A stretch of 64,000 nucleotides of DNA, taken from positions 1 through 64,000 of the forward strand of contig CALBMX010000075.1 in assembly GCA_937896235.1 (NCBI GenBank), read 5' to 3'. Position 1 is the first letter of the stretch. Each line of letters starts with the position of its first letter. Position numbers and translations under genes: made by a program. Source of the DNA: an uncultured bacterium. Its GTDB lineage: Bacteria > Planctomycetota > UBA1135 > GCA-002686595. The notes beneath the pieces were generated by a model that had not been told where the DNA came from, did not search any database, and saw nothing but the letters and a program-made list of their open reading frames with translations. Shown in pieces: positions 45,175-53,653 of this stretch.

Positions 45175-46292
45175 CTCACCGTTACGGCGCCGATCTCCAA
45201 GAGGCGCTCGCCAAGGCGATCCCCAAGTGCCGCAACTGGCGTGAGGACACCGCCCCGGCTTGCCTCCCCCGCCGCGAGCGCCAGACCGGTCTGCACTAGG
45301 CAGCGCACGGTTATCAAGTTGCTCGGATCTCCACTCCAAATCCACTGCCGAGTGAGCTTCGGCGCAAGGAGGTCGCCAGCGAGGAGTACCAACCTGGCGA
45401 ATCCATTTTGGATGCTGCTCTCGCTCGGCCCCTCACCGGGTTTGGGACCAAGGGCACGCAAGATCTGCCGACCCGCTCGATGTGCGAGGAGCCCATTGGA
45501 GAGCTTCAAGAGGCTAGCCATGGTGTGTGCGCGAAAACGACTTCGCTCGGAGAGGTGCTCACTGTAGTTCACTTGGTAGCCTTGGGACTCGCGGTCGAGA
45601 AGGCTATCAGTTCGAGCGGCGACCCACTCGTTGACCGGCGCCATAAGAAACGGAGCCGCCCAACGGCCCAAGGAGGGGATGGGGAAAACAGGCGGATCTT
45701 CGCGCGTTTGAGTTTTGCCCCCAACCAGCTCGCCGTCTTCACCAAGCGCAAGCCCCGAGTGCAACGTCCCACCGTTCAGGCCACCTTTGATCGTGAAGAA
45801 CCCATGGATCCTAGCGGGCTCTCCGAGCTCTTGGGCCATTGCGTGAACCGCTATATCTGTAGGAACGGAGTCGAAGCCCGCACAAGGAACAAGTGCCGTA
45901 TTCGTGCCGGCGCAGCTCTTGTGATGTCGCTCGATGACACGTTGAATCCAAGGGAGCTCTCCCGTCAGGTCCGCATAGTGTGTTCCATTTTGCGCACAAG
46001 CGTCCACTAGGTGATCGCCATAGCGAGCGAAAGGACCCGCACAAGAGATGACAACCCGAGTCCTTCGCGCGAGCTGATCGACGGCGGAGCGGTTGAGCCC
46101 ATCTGCGACAACCCCCGGAACACCGAACTTGGCGGCGAGTTGACCCACCCTATCCGCGGAGCGCCCCGCAACCGCCCAGCGAAACCCACTCGGCGCGCGT
46201 TGAGCGATCTCCTTTGCAGCAAGACGCCCTGTAAAACCCGTAGCACCTTGTAGGACAAGGTCAAATTCTGGTGATGTTGTTCTGGTGAACAT
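45171..46292 (-). CDS. Saccharopine dehydrogenase-like / trans-acting enoyl reductase family oxidoreductase
   Basis: 373 residues. An NAD(P)-binding Rossmann motif GATGFTG (15-21) with AGRS for the NADP ribose follows at about 42. Then come VISCAGPFARYG, NGTHYADLTGE and PCAGFDSVPTD, the ordered blocks of the saccharopine-dehydrogenase-like family that includes trans-acting enoyl reductases in lipid biosynthesis. No C-terminal catalytic domain of lysine metabolism is seen, so a lipid or unknown reductase is likelier. Divergent from the methyltransferase at 46474. Confidence 0.88.
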   Translation of the reverse strand: MFTRTTSPEFDLVLQGATGFTGRLAAKEIAQRAPSGFRWAVAGRSADRVGQLAAKFGVPGVVADGLNRSAVDQLARRTRVVISCAGPFARYGDHLVDACAQNGTHYADLTGELPWIQRVIERHHKSCAGTNTALVPCAGFDSVPTDIAVHAMAQELGEPARIHGFFTIKGGLNGGTLHSGLALGEDGELVGGKTQTREDPPVFPIPSLGRWAAPFLMAPVNEWVAARTDSLLDRESQGYQVNYSEHLSERSRFRAHTMASLLKLSNGLLAHRAGRQILRALGPKPGEGPSESSIQNGFARLVLLAGDLLAPKLTRQWIWSGDPSNLITVRCLVQTGLALAAGEASRGGVLTPVAALGDRLGERLLEIGAVTVS

Positions 46293-46473
46293 AGGGTACG
46301 TCGATCTCCTAAAGGCGCGGCGCGAAACGGCAATGATGCCTCGGGTGAAGGAATCCGAGCCCAGTCGCCAGCACAGGGCTCCCTTCGGAGTCTCATCCGC
46401 ACGACTTTTGCGTTGTCATACGCATGAGAGTCTGGCATGGCTCAGCACACCCTACATCTATATACTAGGCAAT

Positions 46474-47106
46474 ATGAAGCGCGAGTTTATTCAGTTCAAG
46501 ACACGGCAAGATCGCCCACGGTTTTTCTCCGAGCGATTTGGGGATGCCCTCTCCGGGAGTGTGCTCGACGTCGGTTGCGACGAGGCCGTACTTCGGGATT
46601 TCGTAGGCGCAGAACGCTACACCGGCATCGACATTTCGGATGCCGCCGACATCCGGCAGAACCTGATGGAGAATGGAAAGCTCCCCTTTGAGGATGGGCA
46701 ATGGGATGCTGTGACCTGTACGGACGTACTGGAGCACTTGGAGAATCTCCATGAGATCTTTGCCGAGCTTGTCCGTGTGTCGGCTAGACACTTGGTGGTT
46801 TCGCTGCCCAATAACTGGAATAGCGCTCGACGTCAAATGCGACGCGGCTACGGGGCTGTCGCTCATTATGGTTTGCCTCTGGACAAACCGGTCGATCGGC
46901 ACCGTTGGTACTTTAGCTTGCTAGAAGCTCGCGCATTCCTAGAGGGGCAAGCCGAGCGGCACAATCTGAAGATTGAGGAGCTCGTCGTACTCGAAAAGCC
47001 GCGCCCAGCTCTAGCGCGAGGGTTACGGCGGCTGCGCTATCCCGACGCCGACCGCTACGCCAATCTATATGCGCACACGATCGTGGCCGTGTATCGTAAA
47101 GGGTAG
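46474..47106 (+). CDS. SAM-dependent class I methyltransferase
   Basis: 210 residues. Motif I VLDVGCDEAVLRDF, acidic YTGIDISDAAD and post-I LPFEDGQWDAVTCTDVLEHLENLHE split over 60-90 define a Methyltransf_11-type enzyme. ATG 46474 is chosen because the KREFIQFKTRQDR start matches the fold; sequence upstream is AT-richer (TATATACT at 46458-46465 may be part of a -10 element). The 3' end lies near the next gene. Substrate unknown. Confidence 0.85.
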   Translation: MKREFIQFKTRQDRPRFFSERFGDALSGSVLDVGCDEAVLRDFVGAERYTGIDISDAADIRQNLMENGKLPFEDGQWDAVTCTDVLEHLENLHEIFAELVRVSARHLVVSLPNNWNSARRQMRRGYGAVAHYGLPLDKPVDRHRWYFSLLEARAFLEGQAERHNLKIEELVVLEKPRPALARGLRRLRYPDADRYANLYAHTIVAVYRKG

Positions 47107-47161
47107 CTCGATCGAGCCACTTCCCATTGCGCCCCGACTGCTTCTGGCCTATAGAAAGGGT

Positions 47162-48073
47162 ATGGCACTTCTCTTGATCGTCTTGCTCGTCGCGGCTACG
47201 GGCAGTCTGGCCTGGGGCCCCGGCACGCACCTCGAGCTCGCAAGTCGCGTCCTGCGCAGGCGTAAAGAGCTGCTCCCCGGCCCTGTAGCCGAGCTCTTGG
47301 AGGAGCATCGTAGCGCCTATCTGTACGGCAACCTCGCCGCCGACATCATCAACATCAAAAACTTCGGAGGCCACTACAACCACTGCCACCGTTGGACCAT
47401 CGTCTCTGAATTTCGGCAGTCCGGCCAGAGCCCGGCGATAGAGGCCTTTGCGCTCGGCTACCTCTCGCATTTAGCGGCGGATACGATCGCACACAACCAC
47501 TTCATCCCCTATCACCTGACGCGTTTCGCACGCTCGCGGGGGCTTGGACATCTCTATTGGGAAATGAGCGCGGACCGGTTCGTAACCGACTCCCACTGGG
47601 AGCTTGTGTCGTTGCTCAAGCAAGACCGCGAGCTCGACCTGCTCGACGATCTTGTCAATCGCGCAGTCCCCAAAAAAGCGCTCTCCATGACGGCGAACAA
47701 GCTGCTATTCAACCACGTTCTTTTGATTTCAGAACGTGAGTCGTGGAGGCGTGGCATGGACCGACTCCAGCCCATTGGCCGCGTCAAGTTGACGCGCGGA
47801 TTCCTGGATGTCTTCCGCAATGCCGCCACCGAACGGATTCGGTTGGCCCTAACTCGAGGCGGGATGGCGAAGCTGCAACATATTGATACCAACGGGAAAG
47901 CCGCGCAGAGAGAGGCCATGCGGGTAAGGCGCCTGCTCGTAAAAAATCACCCCGCTGGCGCCGAGCGATTATCCGCTGGCGAAGATGCGGCGAGAATCTT
48001 CTTGGAGGGAATGGAGTCACCTCCGAGACTCGACAAGAAGGGCCACATTCCGGCACCCCACTGGGCCGGCTAG
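47162..48073 (+). CDS. Secreted/membrane zinc-dependent phospholipase C-like protein
   Basis: 303 residues. A signal or anchor (ALLLIVLLVAATGSLAWG) is followed by GPGTHLELA. Metal-ligand residues typical of the zinc-dependent phospholipase C family are visible in YLYGNLAADI, GHYNHCHRW, YLSHLAADTIAHNHFIP and LYWEMSADRFV: several His and Asp residues likely bind Zn. It could cleave phospholipid or another phosphoester in the periplasm; activity is inferred. The next gene, a phosphodiesterase-superfamily protein, starts 8 bases later. Confidence 0.85.
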   Translation: MALLLIVLLVAATGSLAWGPGTHLELASRVLRRRKELLPGPVAELLEEHRSAYLYGNLAADIINIKNFGGHYNHCHRWTIVSEFRQSGQSPAIEAFALGYLSHLAADTIAHNHFIPYHLTRFARSRGLGHLYWEMSADRFVTDSHWELVSLLKQDRELDLLDDLVNRAVPKKALSMTANKLLFNHVLLISERESWRRGMDRLQPIGRVKLTRGFLDVFRNAATERIRLALTRGGMAKLQHIDTNGKAAQREAMRVRRLLVKNHPAGAERLSAGEDAARIFLEGMESPPRLDKKGHIPAPHWAG

Positions 48074-48081
48074 CCCCCCCC

Positions 48082-49632
48082 ATGATCAAGCGCAGGTCCA
48101 AAAAACTCCCTCCCGGCTTCTTGATCGTCCAAATCGACGGTCTTGGGCGCGAAGCCCTTATCCGGGCGATTCGACAGCGCAAGGCCCCCTTCATTCGCAA
48201 CCTGCTTCGCGGTCGCCACCAGGGCGGATACTACATGCAGAAGCTCTGCCCTGGTCTCCCCTCTACGACGCCAACTGTTCAAGCGGAGCTACTCTATGGG
48301 GTAAAGCAGGCCTTTCCGGGCTTTCGATATATTCGCCGCAGGGATGGTAAGTCTATCTATTTCGGAACACTAGGCCAGGTTAGCGACCTAGAGGATGAGC
48401 TTTTTGCGGAGACACCCGGCATCCTTCGAAACAACGGCTCCAGCTACTTCAACATCTTCCACGGGGGCGCGGACCACACGCGCTTCTCCTCATCTGGTTT
48501 AGGAAAAGGCGAGCTCTGGCTTTCCACACGTAGGAAGTGGCGCGCACTTGGCCATTTAGCCTTCGTGCTTCTCACCACGATCCCCTTTTTGATTTGGCTC
48601 TTTCTCGTTGAGATCTGCTACGAGTTTTATGACTCAGCTAAGGCATTTTTACGCCACAAGATCTACTCCGGGCAGGTCTCGTTTTTGATTCGCGCCCTGA
48701 TTCGAACGGTTGGGGATGAGCTGGGCCTTGCCGTGCTCTATCAGGACCTCTCCCACGGTCGGCAACATGTCATGGTGAATTTGATCACCTACGACAAGGC
48801 CGTACACCTGAGGGGCCCCGAGCACCCCCACGCCCTGCGAAGTATTCGGCATACCGACCGCCTCGTCAAACACCTTTGGCGTGCTGCGAAGCGCTCCAAA
48901 CGAGTGGACTACGACTTTTTCATCTTCAGCGATCACGGCATGACTCCGGCGAAACCTGTGGCCAAGGACGCTGGGCGGGACCTCCAAAGTTTACTCCGCG
49001 ATGAGTTCTCGGCGCGGGCACGAGCCATGGGGATCCTGCAACCCAACCTTTGGTTGAAAGCGACGGGTAGTTTTGGGCACGTGTACCTCTCCCGGGAAGG
49101 CGCGCCCTGGATGCACGACACACTTGTCAATGCATTGCCGGGAATGGACGCGTACTTCACTGCGCTGAAGTACGTAAGCGCTTGGGTTACGCGCCTCCCA
49201 AATGATCGCCTGCGGTACAACGCGACACCGGATCCGTCGGACGGGAGCGCGCTGTCCCAACCCTTAGCGCTTGACGAGAGCGCCCCTGAGACTTGGGGAG
49301 ACCTGGACGCGGTATTTGTTCGCAACCTCTTTGGCGCCGCTCGACATCCCGATGCCGGGGACGTCTTACTCTTCGGGGCAAGGGACGGCGAGCGCGTGTG
49401 GAACTTCTTGTTTGAGTACGGCTGCCACGGTGCATGGGAGGTCGAAGAGCAGGACGCATTTTTAATTCAATCCAGCCACTTGGGACCCGCTGCAAAAAAC
49501 GGCGAGGCTGTGACTCCACTCGCCATGCACGATTTTTTTGAGCGCCACTACTTCCAGAGTGCGACAAGTGCCGGCGCGACCCAAGTCGCGCCGGCACTTG
49601 CTGCCGAGAAGCCGGAGAAACCCAAGGGCTAG
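48082..49632 (+). CDS. Alkaline phosphatase/phosphodiesterase superfamily membrane protein
   Basis: 516 residues. A first metal-binding motif (VQIDGLGREAL, 15-25), the nucleophile region GLPSTTPTVQAELLYG and the late SDHGMTPAKPV place it in the alkaline-phosphatase/type I phosphodiesterase superfamily. A hydrophobic segment (LAFVLLTTIPFLIWLFLVEIC, near 155-178) makes it membrane-bound. It starts after eight C residues, 8 bases after the phospholipase-like gene, and may act on the same lipids. A strong hairpin (49565-49600) lies inside its last 25 codons. Confidence 0.85.
   Translation: MIKRRSKKLPPGFLIVQIDGLGREALIRAIRQRKAPFIRNLLRGRHQGGYYMQKLCPGLPSTTPTVQAELLYGVKQAFPGFRYIRRRDGKSIYFGTLGQVSDLEDELFAETPGILRNNGSSYFNIFHGGADHTRFSSSGLGKGELWLSTRRKWRALGHLAFVLLTTIPFLIWLFLVEICYEFYDSAKAFLRHKIYSGQVSFLIRALIRTVGDELGLAVLYQDLSHGRQHVMVNLITYDKAVHLRGPEHPHALRSIRHTDRLVKHLWRAAKRSKRVDYDFFIFSDHGMTPAKPVAKDAGRDLQSLLRDEFSARARAMGILQPNLWLKATGSFGHVYLSREGAPWMHDTLVNALPGMDAYFTALKYVSAWVTRLPNDRLRYNATPDPSDGSALSQPLALDESAPETWGDLDAVFVRNLFGAARHPDAGDVLLFGARDGERVWNFLFEYGCHGAWEVEEQDAFLIQSSHLGPAAKNGEAVTPLAMHDFFERHYFQSATSAGATQVAPALAAEKPEKPKG
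49565..49600 (+). terminator. Perfect 16-bp hairpin inside the 3' end of the phosphodiesterase-like gene
   Basis: CAAGTGCCGGCGCGAC (49565-49580) pairs completely with 49585-49600 around loop CCAA. It lies 30 bases before the stop codon of the plus-strand gene and has no T tract on either side. It may act as a transcript end or 3' RNA stabiliser for this gene or the convergent lipoprotein gene; it could equally be only a coding by-product. Confidence 0.45.
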
Positions 49633-49643
49633 TCCCCTCTTAC

Positions 49644-51572
49644 TTAGAGGAAGCGCATCCAGCGCAAGACGAAGTCGGTTTGGTCCCCATCCTTGTTCAC
49701 GTCGGACTTGGCATCCGCTTCGTCGGTGTAAAACACTCCACCGCGAATGTTGTCACTAAACAGTGCCGGCCCAACGAGGGAGTGCAAAGTTCCAATCGCT
49801 AACGGTGCGCAGCCAGCCGAACCCAGCGGATTGCGCGTCAGGATAAAATCGGTCTTCGTTCCGTTGTTGTTGTAGTCGCGATCGTCGCCCGCTTCACTCA
49901 GACGGAAGAAGATGTTCCCACCCGCGAAGGTGCCTCCCATGTTGTAGGTGTCAACAGCGAAACCGATGCCGGGGACTCCCAAGCCATTGGTGCCAAAGTT
50001 GAGCCATGCCGCAACAGAGTCCGTTTTGTCGGCGTCTTTCAAAACCCCGTTGCAGCCACTGTTGAGGTTGAGGTCCACAACGGACTCCTGGAAACCTATG
50101 GCGATGCGATTGACCTCTGATTCTGCCCCTAGCCAGGTTGCGCCGACCTTTGAGCTACCTCCCTCTGGATCGAGCAGGTCGTAATCCCAGGTGAAGTCCG
50201 CGTCGAGGTTGTCGATATACCCGATCAAGTTTTGCGTGAAGATCGTGTCTCCGTCGTGGTCCTGAGAGTCGTTGATTTCACTGATCAAAGCGACGAGGTT
50301 TCCCTCCAGCTCGACAAGTCCAAGCGACCCTCCAGCCGGGGACAAAGCCACAGCGTCCATCAAGGAACCAGCACCTGGAGGCAAGATTCCCGCCAGGCCA
50401 AGGGCGGGATCGACAGCCGCACACCAGCGCGGAATCAGGTCACCTGAATCCGGGTCGCTGTTTAGGTTGCAGTTGGCTTCATCCTCCGGGGAGATGGTCG
50501 CCACGTGACCGCCACCGACAACCAAGACCTTGGCGCGTCCGACGAGGCCCGTATTGACAGCGCCCATGCCAAATGTGGGGTGCCCAAAATAGATGTAGTG
50601 AAGGACCTCGTCCGTCATGTCTCCATCGGCCAAGTTGACACATTGCAACGGAAGCCAAGGGCCGGTGAAGAGCCCCGGATCGTTCAGATCCGCGCCCTCG
50701 GCGATCTCGTCGACAAGCACGGCAACTAGCCAGCCCTCATCGGCAATGCCATCGCCTGCGACGTCAAGCGCCTCCGCATCAAAAGCTGTCGAGTCACTGC
50801 GGAGTGCAACCGAAGTCGGGGTCACGTTTCCCGCGATATCGGAGCCGTCGAGTAGGGCGAGCACAAACGAATCGACACCATCGAGATCGCCATCTAAATC
50901 TCCATCCACGTTCTCATCGATCGTCAGGAGGATCAAGTTTTCTCGATCACCGAGGATCCTGCACGAGTCCAATCCCCCACCCGGTCCACCAACGCAAATC
51001 GCGGTCTCCGGCAAAGTCGTATCCGCGAAACAGATGTTCGTGGAGCCGATGCCTTGCGCCGAGGGTGTCACGAAATAAAAGCGCTCGGTAGTAAGAGCAC
51101 CATGAATGGCTGCCGATCGCTCCACATCTGCGACGTAAACGGGGTCCGTTCCGTCCACCGTATTCCAGTGCATCACCACAAGATCTACAGCGCCATTCAA
51201 CCCGCTATAGTCGACGCCGTTTGTGACTTCGTCCACGATCAAAAAGAACTCGCCGTCGAGGATAAAGACCTCATCCGCATTTAGGTTCGTTGAAGTCGTG
51301 ACCCCGTTGATTAGCGAGAGCCCCATCGTGACGAGGTCATCGGGCGTCCCGTCGCCATCTAGATCCGTGCCCGCGGCACCTGTGTCCGCCTCAATCGCGC
51401 GAAAAGCTGCGAAATCTCCAGCGACCACGGGGGTGAACGAGGGATCCCCTGCTTGGCTTGTTGCCTTGGCGATAAAGGTAGACACGCTGCTGCCGCCGCC
51501 ACCACAAGAGGCGACGAAACAAGCAGTGGAGAGGGCGAGGACCGTTAGGGTGTGACTTGAAGCGCGATGCAT
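49644..51572 (-). CDS. Large lipoprotein with acidic Ca2+-binding-like loops
   Basis: 642 residues. Lipobox VASC gives a predicted lipidated Cys at residue 18, followed by a GGGG linker. Several Asp-rich loops recall EF-hand or dockerin-type calcium sites: DLDGDGTPDD, NVDGDLDGDLDGVD, DHDGDT, DVNKDGDQTD. The rest is beta-rich with no catalytic motif seen. It is divergent from the radical SAM gene (start 51686) and could share its promoter region. Convergent with the phosphodiesterase-like gene, 11 bases apart. Unknown role, probably cell surface. Confidence 0.75.
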   Translation of the reverse strand: MHRASSHTLTVLALSTACFVASCGGGGSSVSTFIAKATSQAGDPSFTPVVAGDFAAFRAIEADTGAAGTDLDGDGTPDDLVTMGLSLINGVTTSTNLNADEVFILDGEFFLIVDEVTNGVDYSGLNGAVDLVVMHWNTVDGTDPVYVADVERSAAIHGALTTERFYFVTPSAQGIGSTNICFADTTLPETAICVGGPGGGLDSCRILGDRENLILLTIDENVDGDLDGDLDGVDSFVLALLDGSDIAGNVTPTSVALRSDSTAFDAEALDVAGDGIADEGWLVAVLVDEIAEGADLNDPGLFTGPWLPLQCVNLADGDMTDEVLHYIYFGHPTFGMGAVNTGLVGRAKVLVVGGGHVATISPEDEANCNLNSDPDSGDLIPRWCAAVDPALGLAGILPPGAGSLMDAVALSPAGGSLGLVELEGNLVALISEINDSQDHDGDTIFTQNLIGYIDNLDADFTWDYDLLDPEGGSSKVGATWLGAESEVNRIAIGFQESVVDLNLNSGCNGVLKDADKTDSVAAWLNFGTNGLGVPGIGFAVDTYNMGGTFAGGNIFFRLSEAGDDRDYNNNGTKTDFILTRNPLGSAGCAPLAIGTLHSLVGPALFSDNIRGGVFYTDEADAKSDVNKDGDQTDFVLRWMRFL

Positions 51573-51685
51573 AATTGTTTTGGTTGTACGGGTTGGGACG
51601 TAAACAGAATAACGAAAGTGACGCCAGTCCGCGCAGAGTCCCGGGTAGGGATTGCGCCAAGCCCCCCACATGGCATGATGGGCCC

Positions 51686-53638
51686 ATGGCCATTCTTCTG
51701 GCGAGCGCACCATTTGCAGATACATTCGGTTACTCGATGCCACCTCCTGGCCTCCTGCGACTCGGCAGCTTCGTTCGAGAAGCCGGTTTTGAGGTACAAC
51801 TCGAAGACCTTGCTTTCCGCTTGGCGAATGGCGAGCTCCCCCAGTCTGACGATTTGGGTCTGGCGAGCGCCGAGCTGCTTATCGAGCGGATGGAGCACTC
51901 CTCAGGGCCATGGGTCCTTGGGCTTTCGACGATGGGGGCGACCCTCCCCATCGCTCTTGTGATCGCCCGCGCGATTCGAGAGACGTTGCCCAGCCTCCCG
52001 ATTCTTCTCGGAGGACCGGGAACGACTGGGTGTGACGCGCGGATTCTGGAGCGCTTTCCGTTTGTGGACGCCGTTGTTCGAGGCGAAGGCGAAGAGACTC
52101 TTCGCGAGCTGCTGACAACATTCCGGGCCGGGCGGCTCAACTATGCCGGCGTTCCAGGGGTCACCTGGCGCACGGGAGATCTTGAGGTCATCCGCGAGGA
52201 CGACAGGCTCGTTTTTGCCGACCTCGACTCCGTAGCGCCACCCGCCTGGGACTTGCTTCCTCCGATTGCTGCCTACAAGGCGATCACCGGTTCCGCAGAT
52301 GGACTGGTCCCTATCGACTCCGGTCGTGGCTGTGCATTCGACTGCAGCTTCTGCACGATTGGCCGGTATTGGGGGAGACGCTCACGGACGCTTTCACCCG
52401 AGCGACTTGCCGATGAAGTCCTCGCGCTCGAGCATATGCCCGGCGCAAAGAGCGCCTACCTTTGCCACGACATTTTCGGTGCAAATCGCGCTGCGGCATC
52501 GGACTTCTGCACCGTGATTCGGGAGCGCACCCACGGCCGCGCACCCTTCCCGTGGGAGGTTCGCGCGCGCGTGGATCACCTGGACGCAGAGCTTATTGAC
52601 GAGATGGCAGCCGCCGGCTGTTATCGGGTCCTTCTTGGCATTGAATCCGCAAGCGACAAAGTCCGTCGCGCATCCAATAAGCCCCTTCTTGGCTCACCGA
52701 CGCGAACTGACATTCTGAACACGGTCCAACATCTTTCACGGGTAGGAGTCACGCCGATCCTCTCGCTGATCCTTGGACTTCCGGAAGAGGGCGACGCCGA
52801 GTTGCGCGACACCTTGGACTTTGCCGCCGAGGCCTCTCTTCGAGGCGCCGCACAGCTCTCCTTCCACCTTGTCAATCCGCAGCCCGGATGCGATTTTGGT
52901 GAGCGCTTCGCCAAAATCTCGACACCTATCGAGGGCATTGCCCCCGACATGGCACTTGGCGCCGGACTCACCGAGCCCGAACAAGAGCTCATCCGCGCGA
53001 TGCCCGAGCTGTTTTCATCTTGGAGCCTGCTCACCGGTTTGCCTGGCGGTGAACCCCACTTGCGACACCTCTCCCGTATCGCAAAAACACTCCCGGACGC
53101 GCTCATGCGCTACCCCCGAACCATCGCCGCCGTGAAGCGCAGGCTCGCCCTAGACACACTGGACTTTGCGAACCTACTCCTTGACCGCACCTGTAGCTTC
53201 GAGGGGGTTGCGCGTGGCCTGAACGACCCCCTAGTGGATGACCTGCTACTTTGGGAGATGACCAGGCTTCGGGTCGCCGCGCGGGGGCCGGTTCAAGCCC
53301 AGCGGGGCTCGAGCTTGCGCGTCTTGGTAGACACGATAGCCGTTCGCTTCGAACTGGGCGCGATCGACGAGCTCCTCGCGAGTAACCACGACCTCCCCGT
53401 ACCGTCGTCCTCGCCAATCTTCTTCGCCGTCGGCGCAATACCTGGCCTGGGCGACGGTGGAAGTGCGATTCAAACCCTTCGTATCAGTCCCGACCTGGCC
53501 GCGCTTCTCGAGCTCCTTCGCCAGGGCGCTATCGAACCTGGCGGCCCGCTAGGCGACACGCCCCATACAACGATCGAACACCTCACCAACGTTGCCAACG
53601 GTTCCCTCGTATCTTTGCTGTCCACTCCCTCCCTCTAA
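51686..53638 (+). CDS. B12-binding-type radical SAM enzyme
   Basis: 650 residues. An N-terminal Rossmann-like cobalamin-binding-type domain (1-150; LGLSTMGATLPIA, ILLGGPGTTG) lacks the DxHxxG motif, as in many radical SAM methylases. The radical SAM domain carries the canonical CX3CX2C cluster motif, Cys216-Cys220-Cys223. The GLPEEGDAELRDTL element follows. A long C-terminal part (about 470-650) is unassigned. Such enzymes methylate or rearrange unactivated carbons, often in peptide natural products. It is followed 15 bases later by a second radical SAM gene. Confidence 0.9.
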   Translation: MAILLASAPFADTFGYSMPPPGLLRLGSFVREAGFEVQLEDLAFRLANGELPQSDDLGLASAELLIERMEHSSGPWVLGLSTMGATLPIALVIARAIRETLPSLPILLGGPGTTGCDARILERFPFVDAVVRGEGEETLRELLTTFRAGRLNYAGVPGVTWRTGDLEVIREDDRLVFADLDSVAPPAWDLLPPIAAYKAITGSADGLVPIDSGRGCAFDCSFCTIGRYWGRRSRTLSPERLADEVLALEHMPGAKSAYLCHDIFGANRAAASDFCTVIRERTHGRAPFPWEVRARVDHLDAELIDEMAAAGCYRVLLGIESASDKVRRASNKPLLGSPTRTDILNTVQHLSRVGVTPILSLILGLPEEGDAELRDTLDFAAEASLRGAAQLSFHLVNPQPGCDFGERFAKISTPIEGIAPDMALGAGLTEPEQELIRAMPELFSSWSLLTGLPGGEPHLRHLSRIAKTLPDALMRYPRTIAAVKRRLALDTLDFANLLLDRTCSFEGVARGLNDPLVDDLLLWEMTRLRVAARGPVQAQRGSSLRVLVDTIAVRFELGAIDELLASNHDLPVPSSSPIFFAVGAIPGLGDGGSAIQTLRISPDLAALLELLRQGAIEPGGPLGDTPHTTIEHLTNVANGSLVSLLSTPSL

Positions 53639-53653
53639 TCGCCCCCTCTGCCC

